This document shows, one piece after another, positions 1-22,094 of a stretch of 64,000 bases of DNA (positions are counted from its first letter, which is position 1; the number at the start of each line of letters is the position of its first letter). Origin of the DNA: Molanna angustata (taxonomy: Eukaryota > Arthropoda > Insecta > Trichoptera > Molannidae); assembly GCA_963576475.1 (NCBI GenBank), contig OY754979.1:28117578-28181577 (forward strand). Direction: 5' to 3'. Under the pieces are notes generated by a model that had not been told where the DNA came from, made no database searches, and worked only from the letters and a program-made list of their open reading frames with translations. The position numbers were made by a program, and so were the translations under genes.

Positions 1-1375
1 CTATTTCAATATTATTAATAAAAATGGAAGAGGAGAAAGCAAAATCGTTCAGATGATGTTCAGTTCTGGTCATTGCGTTATCATCTCGAATATGTACTGA
101 GGTAAAGAAATCGTTAAATAAATTGCATATAGATTTAGGATCCGTATGCGTAGTATTATTGTGTGACATCGTCTTAGGTGTACCAGCTGAATTTCGCTTA
201 GTCTTTATAAAGGAAAATAGAGTTTTTGGATCATGTTTAATATCATTTTCAATATCCTTCACGTACTTTTCATAACAATAACCTTGTATCAATTTTTGTC
301 GTTTTCTTAATAATGAAAAGGATAAATAATCCATGGGATTCAGAGATTTTTTCCATTTTTTGTGATATTTATGTTTTTCCTTAATAATATTTATTAACCC
401 AGCAGAGAACCAGTGAGGGAAAGAGTGACCCGATCTTATTTTTTTGATAGGTATGTTATCACGTATGACTTTAGACAATATTTCATAAAATCTATCTACA
501 CCTTCATCAAGAGCCAGATCAGATAGTTCATTTTCCCAATCATAAGCCGATAGATCACCTTTTATTTTCGTATAATCAGCCCTATCAAAGAGAATAACAT
601 CTCTAGAGTTATTTTTCATTAGACTATTTCTTGTTATACACATATTCAAGGTAATGGATAACGTTCTGTGGTGGGGATCAGGAGTGACCAGGTGTGATTG
701 AGATGATACAACTTCACATATATGATTTGAGACAGCAAGATCTAATATTCTGAGTGAAGTATTAGGTACCAGACAGTACTGTCTCATGCCAGTCAACGAG
801 AGAAAGTTGACGAAGTGAGTATTAGATGGATTTTTAACATAGTTATCGACAGTAGGCAAGGAGTCGCCATCAAGCGTCCAGCTGATATAGGGGAGGTTAT
901 AGTCACCGATTAACAATATTGTATCGTCATTGAAAAGGGAGGATATCTCTTCTACCATATCCAAGTGTGTTTTAAGACATGCAGAATGATCAATGCCAGG
1001 CGCGATATATGAGCAGCATATGTGTAGTTTTGTGGCAGGGCTTAATGGGATAGATACCCATAAGTCCTCCGACGAAGAGGACCATGAGAATTGCTGAACT
1101 GGATTAAGGTTCGACTTAACAGCTATCAAAACTCCTCCACCCATAGTTGAGACAGACAAGTCTCTGTCTCTTCTAAAAACCACATATCTTTGATCAAAAA
1201 GTTCAGAGTTTAGAAAGTTGTTATTCAGCCAAGTTTCCGACAGACAGTACACATCACAATTTCCACAAAGTATACTCTGGTATACCTCATTTATCTTAGT
1301 TCGGAGCCCCCTTACATTTTGGTAGTATATATCTAGTTTTCTAGTACCATTTGTACGAGTAAGACGGGTAAACAT
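1..1375 (-). CDS. LINE ORF2, endonuclease part (3' end outside window)
   Basis: This is the N-terminal 458 codons of the ORF2 polyprotein, whose apurinic-type endonuclease nicks the target site for reverse transcription. The first ATG (1373-1375) follows an in-frame TAA upstream. The motifs appear in family order: QNVRGLRTK near residue 20, SETWL near 46, GGGVLIAVK near 78, SYIAPG near 122, and the catalytic-region GDYNLP near 157. The typical linker that precedes the reverse-transcriptase domain follows (HWFSAGL, then KRQKLIQGYCYEKYV). I read the frame codon by codon to position 2 and found no stop. The RT domain would lie beyond the window. Clade assignment (Jockey or CR1 group) is by motif resemblance only. 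Confidence 0.88.
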   Translation of the reverse strand, partial: MFTRLTRTNGTRKLDIYYQNVRGLRTKINEVYQSILCGNCDVYCLSETWLNNNFLNSELFDQRYVVFRRDRDLSVSTMGGGVLIAVKSNLNPVQQFSWSSSSEDLWVSIPLSPATKLHICCSYIAPGIDHSACLKTHLDMVEEISSLFNDDTILLIGDYNLPYISWTLDGDSLPTVDNYVKNPSNTHFVNFLSLTGMRQYCLVPNTSLRILDLAVSNHICEVVSSQSHLVTPDPHHRTLSITLNMCITRNSLMKNNSRDVILFDRADYTKIKGDLSAYDWENELSDLALDEGVDRFYEILSKVIRDNIPIKKIRSGHSFPHWFSAGLINIIKEKHKYHKKWKKSLNPMDYLSFSLLRKRQKLIQGYCYEKYVKDIENDIKHDPKTLFSFIKTKRNSAGTPKTMSHNNTTHTDPKSICNLFNDFFTSVHIRDDNAMTRTEHHLNDFAFSSSIFINNIEI

Positions 1376-1667
1376 AGAGACACGTCTATGGCCTTAGGTA
1401 AAATAGGAGTTGGGGTTAACTGTAAACAACATAGAAAAGTCAATATCAATAATTTGATACCAACATTATAGAGATTAATTATAACAGACAGTTGGTCGAT
1501 GTACATTAGGTAGGAAAATAGGATAAGATGGGCTGGAATTAGGTATAGTGATCGCGAGGTTGGGAAAGGAATATATAAGAGAGACAGAAAAATGAGCACA
1601 AACATGAGATGATGACTATTAACAATTAGATAGTGTCTACAAATTACAAAATTGATTAACAGAAACT

Positions 1668-2513
1668 CTATGACAAGTTCAATTTTTCCAAATCCTGCTC
1701 CCGAGAAATCAAGATTTTTGGAGATGTATCGTTTCGTCGCAGAAAAACCTTACCGTTTCTCACCCAAATATACTTAATGTTCTTGTCTTTAGCGAATAAG
1801 CGGGCTTTATAAAGTATCTCTTTATTGTATAGTGTCAGGTGTTCATTTATAAGAATGTTTCGGGGGGTCCCGGCGATGCCAATATCCTTGTTGGTGATTG
1901 TTCTTCTCTTCGTTCTTATCAGTGCCAGGAAATTGTCCCTTGCCATTTGTCGGATAAATTTGACTATAATAGGCCTGGGTGTGGCGATAGAATTGGATCG
2001 TACACGAACGATGTAATCAATCTCACGCAGATCAAGGTCTGAGCCTAAAATTTTAGCGATGGATTGTATTATCTCAGGTAATTTTTCGTTATTGGCCTGA
2101 TTAACCCCTTTAATTTCAACATTGTGGGATCTGTTACGCTGTTCATGTTCAGTGTTTATGGTATAATTGTTCTTTTTATTTAGGCTCTCTTGCAATTTGA
2201 CACATTCTTCGAGCTTAACTATTCGTTTTTCATATTCCATGTTCTTTTTTGTTAACTCGCTGTTATTCTTCTCTGCTTCATTCAGCTTAATGCAGATGTC
2301 TTCGTATTGTTTAGTTATGCAGTTGATAGAATCCAGCATTTTTTTATTTTGGTCTATTATTTCTTCAAATTTCTTATCTTGATTGTAAATTGTTGTCAGC
2401 AGTAATTCTTTCAATTCAGCTATTGTAATTGTTTCTTGTTTATTCATTCTCCTTCCCCTGTCCTCAGCGTCTGACGGATGACGACTCCTGGTCGCCACAC
2501 TATTATATGCCAT
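1668..2513 (-). CDS. LINE ORF1, coiled-coil RNA-binding protein
   Basis: This is a 281-residue ORF1 protein, expected to coat element RNA during retrotransposition. The start chosen is the ATG at 2511-2513 (MAYNSVATRS); the same frame is open further upstream but without an ATG. Residues about 25-125 are rich in K, E, N and L in a coiled-coil pattern. The C-terminal half carries the conserved block of many insect LINE ORF1 proteins: VEIKGV, DYIVRVRS, PRPIIVKF, INEHLT, then YIWVRNGKVFLRR. This block resembles the C-terminal domain of the baculovirus FP family, a resemblance known for lepidopteran LINE ORF1s. No zinc knuckle is visible. Neighbour: ORF2 begins 292 bases downstream on the same strand. 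Confidence 0.88.
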   Translation of the reverse strand: MAYNSVATRSRHPSDAEDRGRRMNKQETITIAELKELLLTTIYNQDKKFEEIIDQNKKMLDSINCITKQYEDICIKLNEAEKNNSELTKKNMEYEKRIVKLEECVKLQESLNKKNNYTINTEHEQRNRSHNVEIKGVNQANNEKLPEIIQSIAKILGSDLDLREIDYIVRVRSNSIATPRPIIVKFIRQMARDNFLALIRTKRRTITNKDIGIAGTPRNILINEHLTLYNKEILYKARLFAKDKNIKYIWVRNGKVFLRRNDTSPKILISREQDLEKLNLS

Positions 2514-2650
2514 CTTGGTAGTGTAATGTGGTGCGTTAAATATAAAATAAAAACACAAAATTAGATTGGACGGCTTTGGTTTTAACTCGTCACACGTTGC
2601 TTCCAAGAACGATACCGCGTTGAGTTCTTGACCACTCTACCTCTAGTCGA

Positions 2651-3283
2651 CAGCTGGCTGTATCTACACTGTTGATTTACACCTATGTTCATACAATTTG
2701 GAAGTACACCGTAACATAGGAAGAAAGTTGAATACAGTTTATTCTTAATAGATGTCACTTGGGTGTGTAATGATGTTGGGGGATGTTTTTATTTTCTTGT
2801 AAACAGAAAATATATTAAACACTTTTACAGCAACTGATTATAATTCCGATTAGCACTGTAGTTGACAAACTTCAAACATAAATCTTCATAACTAGAAAGT
2901 ACTGATAGTAGAGTAAATTATATATAATGATTCATTTAACTTCACTGTACAAGGATTACACAGAAAAATACAATATATACTGTTAATTATTAGAGAAACA
3001 AAACAAAAAAAACAGGATCAATCTTAATAAGTAGTTAACTTTTGACAGATAGTATTGTTGTGTTTTGACAGATAGTATTATATTTATAGTTAATAAAAAA
3101 AAAAATGATGAAAAATTGTCAATGTAAATAAAGAACGAAACATTATGTATTATGCATGACGGCAGTAACGGTAGCGGGGTGTAGAGCTCTAAGCAACGCG
3201 CTCTTGTACTGAGATAGACCAGAGTTAAATATGTGGTATAATTAATCTTGGAAACTATTTTTTTTTTACCGTTTTATTTTCAG
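2651..3283. other. AT-rich non-coding stretch before gene A's first visible exon
   Basis: No convincing exon or repeat was recognised here. A somewhat GC-richer patch at 3160-3215 has a short ATG frame of eleven codons and could be part of a 5' exon, but it matches nothing known. The last bases (3266-3283) form a T-rich acceptor ending in CAG. Confidence 0.5.
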
Positions 3284-14677
<11,394 letters not shown>

Positions 14678-17600
14678 TTTTTTTTACTTAAAACATTTTT
14701 TTGTATATATAATATTTGTAATATGTATATAGAGAAAAAGAGATAACACAATAATGTACGCAGAGTATATTTATTTTACTAGTTATTAATTATTTTTATT
14801 ATTATGTATAAATTATTGTTACAATTTGTACTACTATTTTAATTTTGATCACTTGATTTTTTTTTTAAATTAATGTAATCTATTATGTTTATAAGTTTTC
14901 TTTACTATATGGAATATCTTGTATATTTGATCCTCTCGAAATAATATTCTTAAACAGTTTATAAATAATATATTTACTAAACATATATGTATGTATGTTT
15001 TTGATGAAATAACATTTTCTGTAACAATGTTATGATTTGTTTGATATTCAGAAATTACAAGAAACAGCTTACTATTAGATAAAATATTTTCAAAATTGGT
15101 AAATATTTCTGCATTTATCTGTCTTTGATTGGTTTGATATTGTGAAAAAATATATACATTGCTTAATAATAATAAACACATCCTTGCACCCTGTGCAAGT
15201 GGCGAGTTTATGGTAATAATTTCATATGGTTATTTCTTCCAACTAACCAGTGTTTCCATGCCAGAGAAGCAATATTAGAGTGAGAAATTGATTTAAATAA
15301 TTTCTCCTCTGCTGGGAATCGAACCTGGGACGCCCGAACATTTGATTCTCTTCTTCTTCTTCGTCAGCTAGGACTATGTCCTGTAGTTCTCGGCACCTGC
15401 TCCTGGGAGGAGGACTTATCTTCAAAATTCCACTAATTTTGAAGATAATTCCACTTATCTTCTCAAAGACTAAATATGCAAATCTCAATAGAGAAAACAA
15501 AAAGCATGGTAACCTCAAGATATCCAGTACGTTGCAAACTTGCAATAGACAATAAAACTATAGAACAAGTGATGAGATTTGATTCTCCTAAAATGAAATA
15601 GTTCAACAGTCATTCTTCCTGACATACCTTTTGTATCAAATAACATATTCAAAACTGAAATGTTTGAGGCTTGGATATGTATAAAAAATTATGTTTTATT
15701 GTTATATTTTTTAAACAATCCACTTTTGTAGAGATTTTTCCCCAATGATGTTTGATAGGTGTTATAAATGTTGCTAAATTTTTCCATAAATCAGTTCAAA
15801 TTAGTTACTAAGAAACCTTTATAAATATATTTTGTTATTAAAAATTTGGGTTTCATTGAAGGATCTCAAGTTCTGTTGAGATGACCCAAAACGGAGAAGC
15901 ACAATAGACCACAAATGGTCGCATTGCAGGGATAATTTAAAGGTTCCACTCCTAATTAATAACAATATTATGTTGACGTAACTAAATTTAATAAAAACAT
16001 AATATGAGTGATCAACATTTACTAGTTAAAAAAATATCTTATAATAATATTATAATAAACCCTGTACTTTTTAAAAGACTCATTTGGATTTCAAAGTATG
16101 TATTAATATAAATTTTTATACAGTTTACTGTAAAAATATAACAGAATATTGCCTCAATAAAAGATTTTATTGAGGCTGTAACCAATTTGTAACTAAAACT
16201 ATATTTTTTGTTATAGTTTATGTATAATTTTATAACGAAGGGTATATTATAAATGAATTTAACTAAATATTATTATTAATTGATTGATTTATTGATTTTG
16301 TATATTGGTATTAAATAATATTTTAGTTTCAATAGACAATGTTAAAATATGGAAGTACATATTGTTATTATTTAAAATTTTATAAAGATATTTCACTAAC
16401 AATTCCAGTACTCATCAACAGGTATTGTTAATATTATGAATAAAATAGATGAATGTATGTTAAATTATGATTTATATAAATCTGTGGGTACTTTGTTAAA
16501 ATGTAATTTATATAAATATGTGGGTACTTTGATAAAAAAAATACTTTTTTATAAACTGAAGTTTTATTATTTTTGATTGGATACCTTTGTTGATGAATGA
16601 TTTTTGAATTTGAATAGTAATAAGCAATAAATTTATGAAAAGATACAATTTATAAATATGATAAGAGGACTAGAGATAGGAATTGACGGAAGCAGGAAAT
16701 GAATAAAGCTTTTACAAGAGGGAATTTATTTTATATAGCTTATTCAGGCAAATAATAGCCATAATACCATATTGAATTATATATTAACCCTTTGAACACG
16801 TAAATCGAATAAAGTCGCCCGAATTTTTTTCAAATTGAAAATTCAGCTCGGTTAAGTCTTGTATAGCTCTTTCTGCCTACCCTGTGAGGGGCACATGATT
16901 TATGAAAAATATATACAAAGCCCCCACAATTTAATAATTTCTATAAGTAGGTACTATATATTTTTGCCAACTATAATAAGTCTATATTGCTTTGCGGCTA
17001 TCTACTTGTTTACGAGTGATCTTAAACTATAAATAAATCATTTGAAAAAATGTCTCATTTCAATGCTTTAAACAATTGAGAAGTTCACCATCTAAGGCTG
17101 TGTTTCTTGAACAAAGATTAAAGTAAAAGTATAGTTAAAATACTTTATAATATTGTTCAATATTTTTGATTGATTCATTGAATTCAAATGACGCAATTTT
17201 GAACAATTTAATGAAATCAAAGTATTTTAACTATACTATTACCGATATACATTTGTTGAAACCACCCAGCTTAAGTATATTATTTGTTTAACTATTTGAT
17301 TATATCACGAATCATCTTGTTACACATTCTTCTTGGTGATTTCGTGTTTTCTAATAATCTAAATAATTTAAATTATATCAATACAAACATGAAAGATTTA
17401 TAGACAAATTTGAAAATAAAACACATATCAGAAGAATGGATAATAATAATTCAGTAAAAAGACACTCTTCACACCACAAAGAGGAAGGCCTAAATGTGAT
17501 GAATAAACTCTGTCAGCACAGATACATCCGCACTACAAATAACTAACTGGAAGACAAGAATGGAAGAGACTTATTGATTTAGCCAAGGCCTAACCAGAGC

Positions 17601-17741
17601 TTTTGGGATTATGTTGATGATAGTAAAAATCAACATCTAAACATTCATAAATATCATCATCTTGGTACGTTTCATTACCAAAATATAAGCAATCTTCAGA
17701 CATTCAATAATTTTTTCAATTCTAATATCTATTTGGACTAT
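14678..17741. other. Intergenic region between convergent genes A and C
   Basis: AT-rich sequence with the 3' flank of gene A at one side and the 3' flank of gene C at the other. It holds one SINE family 2 copy (15164-15345). At 15350-15420 there is a short CTTCTTCTT stretch and a GC-richer patch of unknown origin. A TTAACCCTTTGAACACG motif at 16785 resembles a transposon end but has no visible partner. No gene was recognised. Confidence 0.6.
15164..15345 (-). mobile_element. SINE family 2 copy, head truncated
   Basis: Inverted copy: box B appears as GGGAATCGAACC on the plus strand, followed (in reverse) by the body with TGTTTCCATGCCAGAGAAGC and the GCAAGTGGCGAGTTTATGG tail. It ends in a TAATAATAATAA tail. 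Confidence 0.85.
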
Positions 17742-20700
17742 TCAAGTGATAGAATCTTCAACCACCCGATGCGTTTTCATATGTCTCACTAAATGTGACT
17801 TTCTAACAAAAGTTCCCCCACATCCTCTGGCCGTGCACACAAAGTCCCTAACACCAGAATGTATCTTGGTGTGTCGTTTGAGGTCTCTAGCAGTTCTAAA
17901 GGCAGAATCACAGTCGGGACATGGGTGAGGGCGTGCGTCTTGATGCGTTAGTAAATGGGACGCCAACGTGCTGCGCTGTGAGAAACTTCGGCTGCAAGTT
18001 GAACATGAAAAAGGACGAGCGCCAGAATGTATCAATTGATGAGAACGAAGAGTAGAAGGTTGACGAAAACCTGAAATTTATAAATAAAAAACAAGTTTTT
18101 GATTTAAATAAAATACATCTTGCTGTCAAATATCAGACTTAAAATACTCAAATTTGAATTAGTATGACTCAAATATTGCCAATTTTTAAATATTATTTTC
18201 TCAAATTACGCCCACTTCATAATATAATAATAATAATGAACACTTCCTTGCACCCTGCATAAGTGGCGAGTTTATTGCCGTATGGCAATTTCTTCCAACG
18301 ACCCAGTGTTTCCAGCCCAGAGAAGCAATATTTGCGTGAGAAATGAATTTAAATAAATTTCTCCTCTGCTGGGAATCGAACCCAGGACGCCCGCACAGAA
18401 ACCGAACGGCTTACCAACTGTGCCACGCCAGTCGGCATAAAAAACAATGTTTTTACCTTTTCCACATATTTCACATTTATACGGTGTCTCTCCTGAATGA
18501 ATATTCTGGTGCAGCTTCCAACTTATTCTATGACTGAATTTCTTCTGACAGATGCTACATTCATATTCCTTCTCATTAGAATGACTCTTCATGTGACATC
18601 TGCATAAAAAAATATATTTGAATAAAATTGTTTAAAGTTGTCATTAAGATGGCATGAGTACTTATTGGGAATCTAAAATAAATCACCTGAGATGGTCTTT
18701 TTTGACAAAAGTCCTTCCACATAGATGGCACTGATGACCTCTAGTGTGTGTATGAGTGAGAATATGTTCTCTCAAATGGGCGCTCTGGCTAAAACTGCTG
18801 TTGCATTCTGTGCAAGGAAAGGGACGTTCTCCGCTGTGTTTACGTTTGTGAACCACCAGCCCATGTAGGAACCTTAACATTTAAGACATTAAAATGATTG
18901 ATATTTTAAAACAGGCTATTTGTTATGCGATCCTAAAGCACTTTTCTTATGGTAATTTGCTATTAAAAATAAACAAACAATTTTACAAAATAATAAAAAA
19001 ATAATATGCTTTAAATAAAGTGTTTATTACAAAACTAATATATTGAATAATTTACAAAGATGAGTTTTAAAATAAATAATAATTGAGAATAAAAAAAATG
19101 AGTGGGTTGTGGCCAACACTAAACTCTCCACACCAGATGAAATCATAGAGAAGAAATTAACGGATATCTATGGAAAACTAATCAGCTTTAGGTCTATGCA
19201 CTTTACACATATTATGATGTTAATATGAAGTCGATCGGACTTATAGTTTGGGCTGTAGAGAGGACACAAAAAGGATAATTCCGTTCGCCGTACGCCATAC
19301 ATACAAACACATCACGACGAAACTCACAGTGTGCACTCTCTACATGATACCCTTTGAAAAATCGATGTAAAATAATACACTTAAAAAATCATGACGACTC
19401 CACTATTCCATAGTGTGGAGAGTAAAAAATTAAAGTAAATTACAACTGATATGAATTTGTCTGCAAAATTACAAGTCCGTTTAATTTTGTACGCAAAAGA
19501 ATGTTGAATAAATATAAAATATTCCATATTATTCATTTATACTATCATGGCATATCCTACAGTGTTGGGTAACCAGCGACAGGTGTGGGGTATGCATTAC
19601 CTTATCAAAGCATGCCACCTGTGTGTACCCCCGCACACCAGCTCCGTCTCACCTAAAAAGGCAGCATTCATAATGGGTAGTGAACCTCATTGCTGAACCA
19701 TGTGAGATATTATTTTGCCCCTCGTATTTTTGATTACCAATCTTTTCTGACATTGAAAATTATGATAACAGAAAAGAGTGGAAGTATTATTCCAAGCCGG
19801 TGCTTCATGGCTATATTTCATATTAAAACCTGAATAAAACTTACTTAAAGCTCTTGGAGCATTCCGTACAAGAAAACTTCTTTATTTCATCACTATTTGC
19901 TACAATTTTTGCAGATTCATTGTTGTCACATGAATCAACACTATTATTTGCAGAATTATGTGTTTGTTTTTTAGAACCAACTTTTATGATATTCTTTGTA
20001 CATTGTTCATTTGACAAAATATTAGGGCTGGTTCTTGTCTTGTACATTTTATTTGGATTCTTATTTGCCTTTTGTTCCTCTAAAGTATTTTTTATAAGAT
20101 GAGTTTCCTGTGGACGAAAAAAAATCATTTCATCAATCAATCAAAAAAATCATATGAGAAATTATTTACATTTTTTTTAAACAAATGTATATGTCCTTGA
20201 AACAAGTATATATACATCATCATTCCCTAAACTAAGCATAAATGCTTGTAATATAAATAAACGAAATCGGTCATGGCGGGATTCGAACTCGCGACCACTG
20301 GATTACTTACCCAGCACGCTAACCACTCTGCTATCACCCATCTGACATACAGATACTGAAACAACATTGACTATAATTTGAGGAATTACTCTTTCAAATT
20401 ATATATAGCAATGTCTTTAAAAAGCATATAAGAATAAATTCACACATTAAATTTACAATACAATGTCTTCGCTGTTAATAAAGGAAACAACAAAAAAATA
20501 CCAACCATAAAATTGCTGTCTTTTGTCTTCAAACTACAATTTGGTGATTCTAACCAATCATTTATTTGCTCATTATTTTTTATGCAAACTGCTTCATTTC
20601 TATCATCACAAATAGCAACGATTATATCTGAATTTTCTTTATTTTTCTTGTCTTCACAAATATCGATCTTTATATTTGTATGTTCTTGTTCTTTGTTTAA

Positions 20701-21120
20701 ATTTTCCTGATTAACAATTTCATAACTCAGAACTAAAGGATCTTTATCAATTTTACTATGTGTAGATATATTGAAATCATTTAAGTGATCATCATCACTA
20801 TTGTCTATATTGAATACTTCAAATGTGTTACAATTTTCTGTTGATATATCTAACGCTGAACCATTTCTATCACACATATCACTTTGTTTTTCATTATTAG
20901 TTTCTGTTATTGTCTGATCCTGTACTTCAATATTGTAATCGACTGTTTCTGTAGTTTGATACAACGATTCTTCAATTGGATTATTGTGAGTTGGATTGGG
21001 TGTTTCTTTTCCAAAATGTGCCAAAATTATGGGCTGTATGACTTCTTTAGAAACTATCTTTAGCTTGTGTCGAGGAACTACTTCTTTTTCTTCCAGAAAA
21101 CCTGTATCTGGATTTGTGAC
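17742..21120 (-). CDS. Gene C: 8-finger C2H2 zinc-finger protein, start not seen
   Basis: Probable nuclear DNA-binding protein. Exons, 5' to 3': 21120-20506, 20107-19845, 18872-18687, 18599-18457, 18070-17742 (TGA). Together they code 511 residues, with all joins in phase: phase 0 at ATG|GTTGGT, then AA|G, AG|A and G|GT. Residues 1-292 are a disordered, acidic and asparagine-rich linker without fingers. Eight fingers follow, starting [17 protein letters not shown] and linked by HSGERP-like spacers. The last finger has C-x4-C (CTARGC) spacing. The protein ends HRVVEDSIT. The first visible exon opens in phase 0 with no ATG ([15 protein letters not shown]), so an upstream exon is required. An RTE fragment fills 21145-21946. 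The simplest partner is gene B's last exon, through a weak donor at 22109; otherwise a separate 5' exon has been missed. Confidence 0.85.
18225..18436 (-). mobile_element. SINE family 2 copy, full length
   Basis: Best copy of the family. On the minus strand the head is GGCGTGGCACAGTTGG (box A-like), then GGTTCGATTCCCAGCAG (box B). The body has GCTGGAAACACTGGGTCG, the tail ...GAAGAAATTGCC...GCAATAAACTCGCC, and a TTATTATTA end. The tail resembles a LINE tail seen at 25920-25975, 42150-42190 and 61310-61345. It lies in gene C's last intron. Confidence 0.9.
19092..19440 (-). repeat. Dispersed repeat family R, longest copy
   Basis: Blocks of this repeat recur in plus orientation at 50215-50270 (GTTGGCCACAACCCACTC), 56168-56280 (GAGAGTGCATATTATTGAG) and 57430-57590 (GATATCCGTTAATTTCTTC). 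The element is non-coding and its class was not determined. It lies in a gene C intron. Confidence 0.65.
19560..19810. repeat. Dispersed repeat family S
   Basis: It starts near GTGTTGGGTAACCAGCGACA and includes CACCTAAAAAGGCAGCATTC and GAAAAGAGTGGAAGTATTAT. Related sequence lies at 43680-43830 (GGGGTAACCAGCAATAG, AAGAAGGCAACATTCAG, GGGAAAGAGTGGAAGCA), with pieces at 59725-59760 and 60060-60160. The class is unknown. It is possibly the 3' region of a LINE or LTR element. Confidence 0.55.
20191..20346 (-). mobile_element. SINE family 1 copy with intact tRNA-like promoter
   Basis: Minus strand: GGGTGATAGCAGAGTGG (box A-like), GTTAGCGTGCTGGGTAAG, then GAGTTCGAATCCCGCC (box B), followed by the family body and the TATATATACTTGTTTCAAGG tail. 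It lies in the gene C intron between 20107 and 20506. It is not called a tRNA gene because the cloverleaf is not maintained and the family is repetitive. Confidence 0.88.
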
Positions 21121-21144
21121 CTGCAAATTACAAAATATACATAC

Positions 21145-21946
21145 ATACATACATACCATCACGCCATGTCCCTTACTGGGTAGGCAGAGAGAACTGAACG
21201 CCACTTACTTCTATCTTGACATACATTCATCGCCTCGACAACATTCATACATCGTCTTATACATGTTCGTCTGTTGTTCACGCTTCTAACATTTCCGTCT
21301 TTCAAAATACCATTCACATGGACGTGCCATCCCTCCCTTGGGCGGCCCCGACCTCTCATTCCATTCCTGTCCGCAATGTATATTTTCTTCGTCAGGCGTT
21401 CCTCATTCATTCTCCCCATGTGGCCAAACCATCTAAATGTGTTCACTTTCATTCTATTAATAACATCTTTCTTTATCCTACATTCTTTCCTTATGTCTTC
21501 ATTTCTGACCCTGTCATACATCGTTCTTTTACAGATTCTTCTTAGCGATCTCATTTCAACTGCATTTATTCTACTTTCGTGCGACTTCTGCCATGTCCAG
21601 GTTTCACTTGCATACGTCAAGGTTGGCACTAAGATAGCATTATGAATGGCAACTTTAGCATCCTTAGATATGTTGCGGTCATTCATAACTGGTTTCAGTG
21701 CTCCATTCACTCTGTTTCCTGCCATAACTCTTCTTTCGATCTCCTTATCAATCGGTCCATTCCGTTGAAACATGCTTCCCAGATAGACATATTCGTCGAA
21801 TTGCTCGAGCCATTCGTTCTCTACTTTTATTTGGCACGCTGTTCTGCTTTCACTCTTCTAAAACACCATAACCTTTGATTTGCTGGCATTCATCCTCAGT
21901 CCGTTCTCTATGCATATTTCATGTACCATACTTACAAGACACTGTA
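21145..21946 (-). pseudogene. RTE-like LINE, C-terminal reverse-transcriptase fragment
   Basis: The minus-strand frame carries the end of an RTE-type pol: KSKVMVF, a stop, then YVYLGSMFQRNG, ILVPTLTYASETWTW, RINAVEMRSLRRICK, FRWFGHMGRMNEERL and GRGRPREGW. It ends SAYPVRDMA just before the 3' tail GGGACATGGCGTGATGG and a GTATGTATGTAT microsatellite. It is 5' truncated near 21946. The one in-frame stop makes it dead. Shorter copies of the same end are at 42956-43170, 39722-39830 and 53531-53722. Confidence 0.9.
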
Positions 21947-22094
21947 GATTTAAATTACAAAATACATATATCATTCTAATGATTTGTTAACATAGCTTGA
22001 TCTTCAAGGTTTTCTTTGAAAGAAAACCCTGGAAAATTACAATTATTTAATAAATCATTAAGTAAAAAAATAAATGTACATTATATATAAATAT

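Larger units (their letters stand above)
1..2650 (-). mobile_element. 5' part of a non-LTR retrotransposon (Jockey/CR1-like LINE)
   Basis: A two-ORF LINE lies on the minus strand, with its 5' side near 2650 and its 3' side beyond the window edge. ORF1 (1668-2513) and the first 458 codons of ORF2 (1-1375) are both free of stops and frameshifts, separated by 292 bases. The intactness suggests a young, possibly still mobile copy. The exact 5' end was not determined because no target duplication can be seen while the 3' end is missing. Whether it sits in an intron of the following zinc-finger gene or between genes cannot be told from the window. Confidence 0.85.

Noticed and set aside
16785..17290. 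piggyBac-like element starting TTAACCCTTTGAACACG
   Set aside because: Only one end-like motif; no inverse partner or second TTAA context was found.
20275..20346. tRNA gene on the minus strand
   Set aside because: Box A and box B are good, but the sequence is a SINE head repeated at 5403, 59847 and 60453 and followed by the same body; the cloverleaf is not kept.
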